DNA from: Acanthaster planci
Lineage: Eukaryota; Echinodermata; Asteroidea; Valvatida; Acanthasteridae
Direction of reading: 5' to 3'
Length of the DNA: 64,000 nucleotides
NCBI RefSeq assembly: GCF_001949145.1
Contig: NW_019091422.1
Span: forward strand, 372,001-436,000
In this document: one piece after another, positions 1 to 12,900 of the stretch
Layout: the number at the start of each line of letters is the position of its first letter
How positions within the stretch are numbered: position 1 is the stretch's first letter
Notes under the pieces: generated by a model
Told to the model about the DNA's origin: nothing
Database searches by the model: none
Seen by the model: the letters and a program-made list of their open reading frames with translations, nothing else
Translations under genes and position numbers: made by a program

Positions 1-1879
1 TTTGACATGGGGACCTTGCCTGATGACATGGATGCACCTTCTGCATACCATACATGTACCTGTACTGTAGAAATGCTTGGATTCTCCCATAGAGCAAGGA
101 CGCTCTCTGATTCTCCTCAAGGAAAGAAGAAATAGGAAAAGAAAATTCAGTTTGGAGTAGGTATTTGTGAGGGAAGGGGGCTTTTTGAATGGCTACATTT
201 GGTTCCTTGTCGCAAAATTCAATCAACTACATGTAACTCTCTCAGCACACTGTATACAGTTTGATAGAACAGGTTTTCATGTCAAACAAACAGTGGCTGT
301 AATAACGAACAAGGTAGATGAAAACCCATGTCTTGTTTATATTCATTCGCTTGTGACCTGTATACACACAGGTATTTACTGCAGGGCTTGAGTGTAGTAC
401 AGAATTTATAATAATGTGTTTAACACTTTCACATTGTTTTTGTCTTGTGCAGTGTGTTTAGGGCTGTATAGAAAGGAATTGTCCTGCATGATGTCGTTTG
501 CAAACAACATAAGCGCGGCCCCGGCAAAGCTAAACAATGTCATATCTTTTCCACACAGTGTAAATTCACTGTACATGTACACTTGTACTCAGTGCATGAA
601 CACTGGATGTAATCAACGGCATTATTTACACTGCATTGTAGACGTCAGTTTAGATACAAACAATGTGTAGTGTGTACATGTACGTATTCATCCTACACGG
701 TGGAACACCTGAGTTTATTTTGGGCCGAATACACTTCCTTGTTTGGGCATTTATTGCTATGACACATGGACGCCTGGTTGAGTCTACTAGTACACAGAGC
801 CTGTCAATCAACCAATCAGTGGGATGTAATAAAATCTGCATCTTGCATCCTCCTGGCATTTCTTAAGTGAACATGTGCCCAGAACCAGTGCATCTGAACC
901 CAAGGCAGAACCACTGGTATGCCACTTGGGCATTTTGAACAGGAAGTAACATGCATGTGCCTAGTATGTACTGTACTGATATGATTTGCATATCTGGGAC
1001 ATGCACAGTAAAAAAACTCAGCCTCGAGGGGTACAGAAGGCAGGCTCATTTTTCTGCATTTCCGTTAGTACATGTGGGGCTATACATGTAACAAGCATTC
1101 AAAAAAAAAAAACGGTGTCTGCAAAAGTGGCCTTGATTGGAACAACTGGGCACCCACATTGCTGAGATGTTAACTATACAGGAAACTTGGAGTGTCCAAA
1201 ATGGCTCTTGCGGTGACCCTCTCCTATGCTACAGTCTACGCCAGAATAAAACATGACACCTGTCACACCCCTTCACTTAAATAACTTTGATTTGTTGTGG
1301 AATACCGCAAGCATACATGTACACTTGTCAGTATGTGTTGTATTGGTATTCTGCCTTCAGATACATGTACATGTAAATATTCCTGTGCCTCAGATATTAA
1401 GAGAACGCCGCCGACAAGAAGACCATGTACACCTCACACTGGTCCAGTTTATTGCCATTTTAAAAAATGAATTTTGACATCCTTAAAAAGAGCAATGCCA
1501 CATACATGTACATACGTGTACATGTAGCACAGATTCACATTAGAAACTTTTTCTACGGGAAACCACTCTTTTTTTTTCTCGATTAAGTCCGTTTTCACAG
1601 CGTTACAAAAATAGTCCTTGTTATTATTTGATGAGGAAATTCCTTGAGAACATTGATATATGAAAACATCTGGATGTTTTGCAAGCTGTGTCCAGTTCTG
1701 TGGATACAATTGGGTCTGTTTAAACAAAGAATATAAACTTACTAATTGAAGAAGACCGGGTACATGGGTTTTGTTACATACATGTAGGGCCCTACATGTA
1801 TGTGTTCCTACAAAAATGCTAGACACAGACGTACATGGACATGTCCACTGTACTATCAAAGTACCTCAGTAATGTTGAG

Positions 1880-2150
1880 ATGGGTCATTCTATAAATTCG
1901 GGGTCCAAAAGTGTGACATTTTGTGTCCCTCTTACATATACATCTGGCCTTTGTTATTTGACATGGAAATATCACTAGAATTGATTTCAAACCACATGTA
2001 TTACTCCTTGTGTGGCAGGTAATTTGCATTAAATCATCACTCTTGGAAATTAGAAAATGTGTTCTGAACTTGGAAGAATTCATACTTGTACATGTAAGAT
2101 GTGACAGGGACACACAAAAAATTGGACCCCCAATTTATAGAATCACCCAT
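1880..2150. mobile_element. Hairpin MITE, family A copy 1
   Basis: The left end reads ATGGGTCATTCTATAAATT and the right end is its inverse, AATTTATAGAATCACCCAT, followed inward on both sides by a GGGGTCCAA/TTGGACCCC arm. Inner arms also pair (GACATTTTGTGTCCCT against AGGGACACACAAAA). The unit of about 270 bp has long terminal inverted repeats and no coding capacity, which is the structure of a non-autonomous DNA transposon. Related copies lie at 8415-8659 and 13600-13881. Confidence 0.75.
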
Positions 2151-5100
2151 GTACCAACACACCATGGGTTTCAGAAATGCTTTCAAGTGCCTTTTCAAAG
2201 AAGACTTTCAAGGACTGGTACATGTACATGTGCTCATACCACATGTATACATGTACATTGTATGTCACTGTTTATTTGCTGCTTGGTCTTCTGGCCTTGG
2301 CCGTCCTTCATTTGACTTTGTAGGGACTTTGTTCTGTGTGCATACTGGTATTATGTTCAACCAGACCCCACAAAGATAGTATCTTTATTCATGAGAAAAC
2401 TGCAAAAATTCTTTATTTTGATACCATGTGTCAAGTACCGAGTTTGTCTTGACTCTGAATTGGTGAAAAAATGTGAATGGTTACTGTACAGATTTACTGC
2501 TGCTATGCAGTCAATCCCAGCTCATTTCATCAGGTTTCGTTGTTTATTTTTTAATCTGTTTTTTTTTAACCTGTGCGGCTGCAACTTTCTATTTCACTAC
2601 AAGACAAATTTAAGGAATCTTACCATTGATAGAGATGGCTAAAGTTGGAATGCAAGCATGCTTCTGTTTGCAGTCATATTTATAAAATAAATCTCTGTAC
2701 ATGTAATGCCTCATTAAGCGTAGATCAAGTGCCTCAGCATCTAGATAACAAGATAGCAAGCTGACAGGCAGTGTGGCACTAGACAGTAATATCTGTGTGA
2801 ATGGTGAATCATATGCAATGGAATGTTACGTTACCAACGTGTTCATGGACAAATTGTTGGGCTGTACATGAACATACATATTCAATATGATATGACGCTC
2901 ATGTAAATTATACGTACTGCACATGCATGTACTGTGCCCTGTACATGTACCGATACGTGTACATGTACATGGACAACACTTAAAGCACGTCACTGCTGGC
3001 ACCCTACATGTACGGTAGTTGTGGGGACTGCATGTACATCATGAACACATTTTAAATTTTGTAATCTGATGCGCAAGTACACGGACATGTACCGTGTATG
3101 CGTATTACTTATAAAAGCAATGATTTGTTAAAAGGCGAGAACGGATGATCACATGTGTGACATGTTGGGTGTAATAAGACAACCAGCGCAATCGACCCTG
3201 CATGAAATTTCCGACGCACATGTACCCCCGTAACTTCTCTCTTCCGGGACTGTCTTCCCCAACTGTGAATTGGAAAGCAAGTGTATTTTGTCTGATGGAC
3301 AGTTTTCGGCTGGTCATACACCGTAGCGAGATCGAGTGATCGTGCAGAGGTTATCTACAATCGTGCAGATCAAAGTGATCGTTCCCAACCCAACAGTTTT
3401 ACAGAGTGTATGTGCTGGCAGGCCCTCATCACATTTAGGGAACAATTTCTTCTGTTTGGGTAAATTAAGGCCAAGTTCGGGGTAGGGGGACATTTTTCTG
3501 CCCTCACAAAGTTTTTGATCCCCACAATATAGATGTAATGATGAGTGTTTATCCCTCCCAACCACAGCATACAGTAAGTACACGAACATACTTCCTATGT
3601 GTCATACATTCATATGAACATGAACCATTCTGGATGATGTTGATAACAAATTCATAATGCGTCATCTATTTGCATCATTTGTCATAATTAACCACTAAGC
3701 TCGGAGTGCCATACGCTCCATGGTCACATCAGCCATTCCTGCAGAGATGGAGTTTGCTGTACATGTTATGTGCATTATTTCAAGGACATACATGTACATG
3801 TACAGGTTGGTTGCCTGAAACCTGAAACCTACCGGCAAATAGAGCTTCCTTTTTTCTACATGGAATGTAACTTGATCTGCACACACTCTTGTGAGGGAGC
3901 CCTCTATAGACAGGATTTGTTCACTTGTATCCCATTATTAACAGTATGTACACCCATACTCATAGTGTGCACATGTACATGTAGATAAGCCTCACTAGTT
4001 CACTGAACTGAGCCTTACATGTATATTAACATCATGCAAACCAGACATAACTTCTCGTGCTGTGCCCCATGTAGCATTGTTCATTATCCCTTAAGCTTCG
4101 AGGACCCTCACTGAGGTTGAGATGACTGAAGCAGGAGTGATGTCTTCACTGAGAGTTTCTGCCCTCATTTCTTGATGATGCGTCGATAAATGGACTTTCC
4201 TTTGACACCCTGTGAATCACCAAGTGATGGTTCTATAAATAACACCCATGGTGCCATAACCCCCATTGCCGTACTAATTCGTGCATTGTACATTGACATA
4301 TGACATTTTGTCCACGGAGCAATACACCATTGCAAGTAGATTTGCTTACAATGTCACATCATTTACGCAGTCTTACTCCGGTACAGTGTGTGATCTTCAC
4401 AAGAATCTGTTTCTATCCAGCTTACAGAACCAAGCATAAACATGCACAGTACACATACTCTTGCCGCAAATGTTATTATTGCTTTGTGTATATTCAGCCG
4501 TAACCTACTATTATCGCTCAAAAGTTTGCAGCATGCAACACGCACAGGAAAGGAATGAGACATTATTTACATGTATACTTTGACAAAACAGTGGGGTTGT
4601 GACAAGACACAGATTGCTGAATTTATCAGGTGGTGAACTTGAATACCGTCATTTGACATTTTCAGTCTTGGTACTAATACCGTTCACAAACATGCAAGAA
4701 CACTCATGTATACTGCGGACTCCTTTGTCGTGGGAATGACACATGTGTTGAATAATACCGTACATGTACATGTAGTTACAATGTACTATGGTGACAAACT
4801 CGTTATGAGTTTTGTTCCCATAACTTAGGCCCCAATTTCTCCCCCCAAAAATTGTTTTATCAACACAGCTGGCCAGGGCACAAAGTTTGCGCTGTAGACT
4901 CTATGAGGCCGGTTCTGTTCCTGCGAAGAGGCACGATGTATACCAATAATTATTCCCCAAGTTGCATTTCTGTTTTTAATTAAGTTTCAAGAGGAAAAAC
5001 TTGAATTTTTTACCGCCATGATACACGGAAGCTTAACACGCAAGAAGCGCACCACACACCGTCGTACTGTACATGTACACAGCTGCACCAGGCAAAATGA

Positions 5101-8100
5101 CACTAGACCTGTAATCCCCATATCTACTGGTACCATAACCTACAGGCCTATGCCCTGATCCCCCCAGAGATTTATAATCTCAGTCACCCCTTCCCTACGG
5201 TAGTGGTGTCTTACATTACGGTACATGGTGTGAAAGGGGTCATCATCATCCTCAGTGAATCACAAGCCTAAATGTACCCGGAATACTCCTCTTTAAAACT
5301 GTTTAAAGTGTTGATGCCTGCAGTGTGTTGGCATCTAGACTGTAAGTTATGTACATGTACATGTAAGCGCACACTAGCACTTAACTCATCCTTGCCCGTG
5401 GTCTGGTACATTTATTGCAGTGTCTGTCCTTGTACAGTGTACATGTAGGTGCAGGTACCAGACCAAGGTTTCACATTGAAGGTCAAAATGTCACGAGACC
5501 TTTTTTTTTTACCACTATGGGAAACTTGGGTTGGTCTTGAGGTGTTACTGGGACTTTCCATTCATGAGTGCAGCTTCTGTTGCCCTGTTCATGTTATATT
5601 AATATTTAATGTAAGAATTAAGAGAGCTTGTCAAGGGAAGCGACGTCTCCTGGAACCTCCAAGACTCAACTGCAATCTGTCGTGCCAGTTGTCCAGTTTA
5701 ACCAAACAATTAGATTTCTATCAAAATCAAAAAGTGTGGTTATGGGCTGCCACAGGCTGTCTTAAATTTTCCTTTACGTAGTTTATGTGTGGAGTATACA
5801 AATGTCCGTTAACCAAATTAATCATCTCTCTGACGTTTGCCTGTACCGCCATGGAAGATTTTTTTCTAAATTGGACAAGTTTCGTAGAGGGAGTTCTTAA
5901 CGTGATGCTGGCCCTGCATGTGGACACCCTCCCTACTGAAAGTTGACCGAGTTTTATTGCACAAAGATACCATGAAATTTAGTACTTTTTTTGTTGTCTG
6001 GTGTGGAAAATTCTGCATTGATTGTAATGTGCATTGTTTAAGGTGGCCGTGAATATGTACACACTATTGAAATTTTGCACGGTTTGAATCTACATGTACT
6101 GTACGCAGTAAACATCTGATTAAATCTTAGGAATTCACACACGTACTTGTGGTAATGGGAAAGAGTAAATTCATGAAAACATTATTTTAAAATGGCCTTA
6201 GCATATATTAGAATTTTATCTACATCTGTGCCCCAAAGGTGCGGTTATATTTTCTAAAGTTTGTAGGATTACTTGTACCGGTACATACATGTACACAAGT
6301 TCATGTACATATCATGCATTATTTATGAGAATTTGATAATGTGGTAAGCCACAACTCATGAATAGTCATTAGCCTCCAAGGTGGACATTCTGGGGTCACA
6401 GGAAACCACCCAAAAGCTGGTGGAGCCACTGTTGGCTGAAGGTGACCCCATGTTTTCACCCTGACATCATCACCTGTGTTGTCTGCCTTCCATCCTGCCT
6501 TCTGGCACCCTTACCTAGCCCTGGTATTTTGTCTACGGCTCTGTTGGTGGTGGTGGCGGTGTGCGGTAGTCACAGTGGTTGTGGTAGCTGCTCCTGAATG
6601 ACTCCCTGAGTGTTTGAAGTCGGTGGCCTAGAAAATGAAATTCCCGAATTCTCGGAGCGCATACATGAGTGGCGACATTGTGAAGGGGAGGCATGTATTC
6701 AGCTGAGATCACTCAGCTGGTCTGTTGGATGGCATTGAAAGAGGATCTGTGGTGTGCTTCGCTTGCCTTCACCCTGAGTCCGCATTATAAGAAAGAACCA
6801 GCAAACAAATTCAATTTGTCCAGCTTTGTTATTTAATCCCTTGCCCTGCTGGTTGTGGCCTGCATACATGTAGATGAATACTTATGCATGCTTGTCAGTG
6901 TGCAAGAGATAAGGTCGTAATTGTAGGACTTTTCACCGTGGTGGTGGTCGTGCACAGGAGTTGGCCACTCTTCAGTCGGGTTTGTTTCTTCAAGTTGTTG
7001 AAAACATTGTGCGCAGGCACAAGCACCCTAACGTAAAGTACAGGTGTTGCCAGCATGAGTAGCAGCAGGCACTCACTGAACAAGTTGCCAGCTGTATGCA
7101 GAGGATTTCGTTGAGCCGCCGCCCCACCTGTTTTCATGTGCGTGTATTCCCCCCAAATCTGGACTCCCTTTTATGTCAGTGTGGCATCGGTCTTGTGCTG
7201 CTGAGTCGAGAATCCGGACAAGCAGAAAGGTGCCCTGGATGAGGGGGAGATGTTTCTCACTTCTTTGTGTTAAGAGGCTTGACTTGAGGGGTGAATAGAG
7301 CTTGTGAAAGGGAGAGTTCTCCTCATTCAGATATTCCAAGAATCGGGTCTCAGCACGTGATGCATCAATTGCCTTGGACATAAACACGCCGGACGAACAG
7401 GACCGGAGAGGGAGGTACACCCAGTCACTTGCTCCCTTCATGCAAGAAGCCTTTCATTTGAGGAACGATTCGACCAAGATTGTCAAGAGACACTGTGTGT
7501 TGTTCTCCTGTCTACAACCAGCCAGTACACGTTTGATGTATTTGTATGAGGCCTGTCTAGCCACCAGTATGTAATTCAGTCATGGATGGAATTCAGTCAT
7601 CTACAGGTCATGTATACAAGTACACATTTTCTCCTTTTAGACTCAGATCATGGAGCTGTTAAACAGATCCACCTGTGGATATACAAGTAGAGAACACCTG
7701 TGCATCATATAGAAGGACCACAGTGACAGAGAGAGGACTACATGTATGGTACATGCGTATATGTACATGTACATGGTTATGAGCTCACTGTTTAAAGTAC
7801 AGTACAGTAAGGTGGTTCTCCGTGAACATATACAGTACATGTACTGCCAGCTTTGTGTCACAAGGGCAGTGAAAAGTTTCATTACTACGGGCCTGCTTAT
7901 CCTCAGCAAACAGGGCGCACAAAAAACCTCAGGAATTCCTGCAGCATTGTTGTGGGGAGTCGCCATCCCTTCCCCCAAAACACAGCGGGCGATACCCCTT
8001 TGCCCTTCACCCATGAGGAAACTCCTCCGTCTGCATGACTCACTCCAGGGTAATGCCGCCATGAAGTGCTGCCTCTGTTCTTGTTCCACCAGCCCCCTTG

Positions 8101-8414
8101 ACCTCGGGCCAGGGAAGAAAACTTCATTTTTCTTTGCTCGTAAGTTTCACTCTCTGCAGCCGCTGCTCTGCTGCAGAGAAAATGTACACAGTTATGCATC
8201 ACTTTTCGTTGTACCTTTATTTACATGGGGATGTGCAGTAGTTCCTGTGTGCATGTCTGTCTGCCGTCGTCGGCAGTATCAGAAGGACGTTTGTTTTCTT
8301 TGCAACAGAAGATTGTTGAGGTTATTAAGAATCATTTCTATCTTTCTTTACATCCTTCTTAAATTGTATTTTGCTATTTTTAACGTGTACAATGTATGAT
8401 GTTGGCCTTTCTTT

Positions 8415-8659
8415 GTGGGTAATTCCGAAATTAGGGTCCATTTTTTGTGTGTCCCTGTCACATCTGACATGATTTTGTGAGTTCAGAACACATTTTCTAA
8501 TTTCCAAAAGTGATGAATTCATTCAAATTACCTGCCAAACAAATAGTAATAGTTTGAAATCAATTCTGTCGATATTTCCATGTAAAATACATGTAACAAA
8601 CGTCAGATGTAACACAAAAAAGTCACTTTTCTAAACCCCTAATTTCTGGAGTTACACCT
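8415..8659. mobile_element. Hairpin MITE, family A copy 2 (diverged)
   Basis: It shares with the 1880 copy the arms TTAGGGTCCATTTTTTGTG and GTGTCCCTGTCACATCTGAC, and the inner segment TTCAGAACACATTTTCTAAT in inverted orientation. The outer ends (GGGTAATTCCGAAATTAGG and the inverse CCTAATTTCTGGAGTTACACC) are more diverged than in the other two copies, suggesting an older insertion. Confidence 0.65.
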
Positions 8660-9230
8660 GTACTGTGGATTAGGGATATTGGTTTTGGCACCGGGACATG
8701 TACATGTTTGAGTACGATAATTGTTTCTCGGGAGGAGACGTGTCCATATGGAACAAGTTGTCTTCCTAATCCTTGGTCTGCTGACATTGCTGGATCCACT
8801 GTCCATCAACACTCAAGCCAGTGCCTTTGTTCAACCTGAAATTAAAGATCGGTTTAATCCTGTTGATTAGGGTGAAAACAGCTTCAGAAAGATGAATCCT
8901 GTTTAGAATTCTGTCAGATTCTCTCAGAATGTAAGTCTTACATGTACGTGTACGTGCTGTTCAGTGCCGTCTGTTTGGGGTTGGATTTTGCTGGTGCTGT
9001 AATATTTGTAGCCCCTGGGGTGATTTATTTGAACCATCTGTGGGTGTGTCCCCTTTCTTTGGGTATCCCATTTTCAAAGAACCAGACATTAAATCATTGC
9101 AGGAATCATGCACGGATACATAATGTGACACAGGACACGTGTGAGTACTTTATGCATGCATCAAACATTTCATTATGGTGACTGTACATACAAAACCGTG
9201 AAACCCGATCTTTTGTAGATGGTGCATAAT

Positions 9231-9264
9231 GTGCATACTGTACATGTACATGTACAGTATGCAC
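9231..9264. repeat. Perfect 34-bp palindrome
   Basis: Each half is GTGCATACTGTACATGT and the second half is its exact reverse complement, with no spacer. The flanking bases do not pair. The following 170 bases contain further near-repeats of TACATGTA, TTATAATGTGC and GATTTACGTG. Such a sequence could extrude as a cruciform. No role is evident. Confidence 0.85.
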
Positions 9265-9912
9265 TACATGATCATGTTCATGTATGGACTTGTGTCTTGA
9301 TACGGTTTACATGTACGTGTATGGTATGATTTATAATGTGCGTTACATGTACACGCTACATGTATATTATGATTTACGTGCCACATTACGTAAATTCATA
9401 GTGCTCATGTACGTGTTGTTTGGTCATTTGTTATACCCGGTACATGAAAACCATTCCTGAGCTTTGAAGCTTTTCATGGTGAAGGAGGCAAGTGACGTGC
9501 AGGTAAAGAGGTCTTCGATAGCACCATACACCGAGTGGTTCTGATAAGAAACGGAGGGTACTCAACGTTTAGGACAGTATCACTGTCCATCGTCAGCCTT
9601 GGGTACTTATGAGAACCATCCATACTCAAAAAGAGAAATCCTCGCATGGTGCTACCGCAAGCCTTTTTTTTACTGAAACCATGGCTGTCACACATTCTAA
9701 ACAAGGTAACAGATGTTGTAACTTGTGAGGAGATTTGAAAGTCCACAATATAGGAAGGTATAGCCTGACGTGACATCAATTTTTTCAGTTTCAAGTAAAT
9801 TTTGTTGTTGTTGAAATGGTTATCTGTGCACTAAAATATGTACGCTGTTGTACACAAGTAAAAGTTTGAGAAAAGTTTTGAGAGTTTTATTGATGTTTCT
9901 ATTTTTTTGTAG

Positions 9913-12900
9913 GTGCTCCAGCCAAGACCAATGACGAAACATTGGAAGAGAAGGAGAAATTGAAGTACTATGAGCAGGTGCGTGGAGATGTTTAGGAATG
10001 ACTCGTTAGACCGAGCCATTTCATCGAAACGTTTCAATCAAAGTGAAAATTGGATGAAAATTCAAGTTCAGATTGTACCTATAACAGCCTTTGCTATTTG
10101 TTTTTACAAATACATTGTACCTGTATCTTGTTACATTTAGTAGTGAACATTGTCCAGTTGAAAGACAACTTAGACGAGTGTATTAAATACCCCTGAAAGC
10201 TAAGTGACACCAGTTTGATTCCCTCCACAGGTTGTACAATCATTGCTAGAGGCAGAGAGGAAACACGAACAGGAATTGAGATCACTATTAACAACGTATT
10301 TAAGGCCGTTAGAATCCGCCAATGTGTAAGTCCATCAAAATTCTTAGCACTCCCCCCCCGTGCTTCGTTTCCTTGCCTGTCTCCTCACCAACCTTTCCTT
10401 CTCCCTCTGTCATAAAAAAAAAATGAACTCAGACGTATTTTTGGTCCTTAATTTTGTTGGTTGTTAAAATCTTTTCATGTATTCTGTTTCTGCCTGTGCC
10501 ATCATTGTTTTCACTGTTTTCACCGCTGTTGCTTACAACCAAAGTTGTATTTCTGTCTCATTTTCAGTAAAATATTCTGTTTTTTAAAATTGCTGGCTGT
10601 TGACTTTCATTGCTGGCCTAGACTTTGCCATCTCTAGTATCACTGCTTTTGGTGTATTCACCTGGTTTTTAATTCCTTTGTTGTTGTTATTGCTTTTGTT
10701 GCGACAGTTTTGGTTCAAGGTATTTTAGTTCTTTGTACCTGTGCCGAACTTTCAAGTTTGGATTCCATAGAAGTGCACTCACTGTGACCCCAGGGCACAC
10801 AGAGTACAGTAATTTGGGAATCAGTTGTGGGTTTTGTGTGGGAGATCGTTTCAACATGTGGCACACAGTGCACCTGTGTTTGGCCTAACACTTAACACTG
10901 GCCTTGTCCAGGAATATCACTTTTTGCATTCTCAATTTGTATATCTGACCCCTGAACCTTGACCCTTAGGTCGTATAGTTAATGATGACAGGGGTGCGTA
11001 AAAACACAACGTGTCATATCCAGGGGGTAAAAGCCAGATATGGAAAGAGTGGACAAATAAACACCTTGAAAGTTATCAATGTCAAATTTCTTTTTTGTCA
11101 TGAATCTTGAAAGAAAAAAAAAATTCCTAAACGGTCTCAAGGAAAGCTTAATGTTATTGTTCTGTGGAGTGCAATCGCAAGCAGGGAACCTTGAACAAAG
11201 AACTTGTGTTGATTCACCTGGGGCTCAGAGAAGAGACTTGGGTTGAATTTGTGTTATTCTTTGTCTCTTGTATTCAGTGCTTCTTTGTTCCTTGGGTTTT
11301 TCTATCCATTCTTGGCGAGGCGCTACACGTATTTAATCATCAAACACGTTTATTGGTTCAGGTGGAAATGTTGAGAGTTGTTCATTTAGACAAATCATCA
11401 AAGGACCTGTGTGGTTTTTCCTTTTTTATTTTGGGGAGAAAACCATTTTTATACTTAAAGTGGTTGGAAGTGATTTCGTCTGTGACCATTAAAGGTGTGC
11501 GGTTAAATGAACAACTGTATGCACTTCACATGCTGCAAAATCCTCCCGGATTCCTCACTGTGCAGGAAAGCCATGGCAGTTTCTTGTACTCTAACTTGCA
11601 GGGGCATCATGTCCCGTGTGAAATGGCAGATGAGGGGCTGTTCTGTCCTTAAACCTGAGAAACCCCTCAAGATCTTCAGTTGGATTGTGAAAGATCTGGA
11701 AGGGTTAAATGATCAGTTAGCAAATAAGGTGAAGCTCACTCTCAAGGGGAAGAATTTTGGAGTCCCATGTCCATCTCTTTAAAGCAAGGGCTGGTCACCA
11801 GTTCGCTTGGAGGTCACTCTCCTGGACCCTGTTCTCAAAACAGTATCTGTTTGATGGTTTGTTGACGTTTCAGCTTGTCAGCGAGCGACTTCGCCTTGCT
11901 CTGTGGCAACATCGAAGAGTTGTTAAGCTTTCAGCAATCCCTCCTGGCGTCGTTAGAAGAGACTGCCAAGTGAGTACAGACTAATTAGTCCAGAATTCGG
12001 ATTCCGAAAATAAGCACGGTTGCCAATAAGTATTGTTAATTAATGTCAACTGTAATTGTACAAGTGTGCACATTTGTAATTGTCCTGCCTTCATCATTTT
12101 AGACATGAAGGCCTACAACGTAAGCGTATCTGTCATCTTCTACATGTAGCTGCAGGTCTGCTTAAAAAAGGCAAAAAAACAAACAAATAGCATAAACTCT
12201 TTCCATAGTTATAGTTTCTGGTTTTAATTACGGTATGATTGGAACGTGTTGGTTGTAATCATTACGTTTGCTGTAATCTACAGGCTACAATGTTCTTGGT
12301 ATGACCTGAAAAAACTTGGCTAAAACTGAAAGTCATGCTTCCATAAGATCAACAGCACGTAAACTTCCAAGAAGAAAATAGAGCATTGTCATCGTATGTG
12401 TAAGGTACCTAGTGCACAGGAAAGATGCACCGGTAGGTATGCCACACACAGAGTGTAGGAAGCTAAGACATTGGCTAGGTGCCAGACCAGTGAGTAAGAT
12501 CTTGTATATTGAGCGGAACCAGTCTAATCAGGGTCTGTTGTGGTACATTGCAGTATGTAGTTGGCATAATTCCACACCGGTTCGTTGTTGCAACCCCCGG
12601 AGGACAAGATACCAATCTAGAACAGGGCTCTGCCAAAATGGCGAGGTTTTTGCCTATACTGAACTTTGGAAATCTCCAGAGCACAAAACGTTCTTAGACC
12701 AGAAAAATGAGTCTTGACTAAGTTCTTGTTACTCTGAAGGAAATTGACTTTTTGGATTAGAAGGTCCAGTGTATTTTAGTTGTGTCGTACCTTTCAAGGC
12801 TGTCTGCTGAAAAGCTAAAATAATGTTGATGTTGTGTTAAATGTACACACCTGTTCAGTTCAACGAACTCATTGATAAATAGCAGTTTTTATTGTCAGCG

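Larger units (their letters stand above)
1..9470. repeat. Dense TACATGTA / GTACATGTAC palindromic motif region
   Basis: The self-complementary octamer TACATGTA and longer GTACATGTACATGTA strings recur throughout, for example near 2218-2255, 2935-2970, 5350-5365, 7755-7775 and 9240-9255. They are scattered singly or in runs of two to four rather than in one array. The same motif recurs at lower density later in the window, for example near 44910 and 45810-45865, and is sparse in the conserved exons. I know of no function. The motif is abundant in several marine deuterostome genomes. Confidence 0.75.
1..9912 (+). other. Presumed upstream intron of the PIX gene; no exon recognised
   Basis: No stretch here reads as a conserved protein with splice sites. 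In particular I found no SH3 or calponin-homology coding exon, although the first PIX exon at 9913 begins in mid-codon and such exons must lie upstream. The DNA is rich in TACATGTA-type motifs and contains two hairpin MITEs. A 217-codon open frame at 7746-8399 and a 122-codon frame at 7073-7441 (minus) are intact but show no recognisable domain. Part of the interval could instead be intergenic or carry non-coding exons. Confidence 0.55.

Noticed and set aside
1-9912. SH3 or CH domain exons of PIX
   Set aside because: No GWFPSNYV-like or calponin-homology segment could be found in any frame, so they are taken to lie outside the window.
11164-11652. 162-codon frame in a PIX intron
   Set aside because: Hydrophobic, without recognised domain, and lying between two well-placed DH exons whose phases match each other directly.
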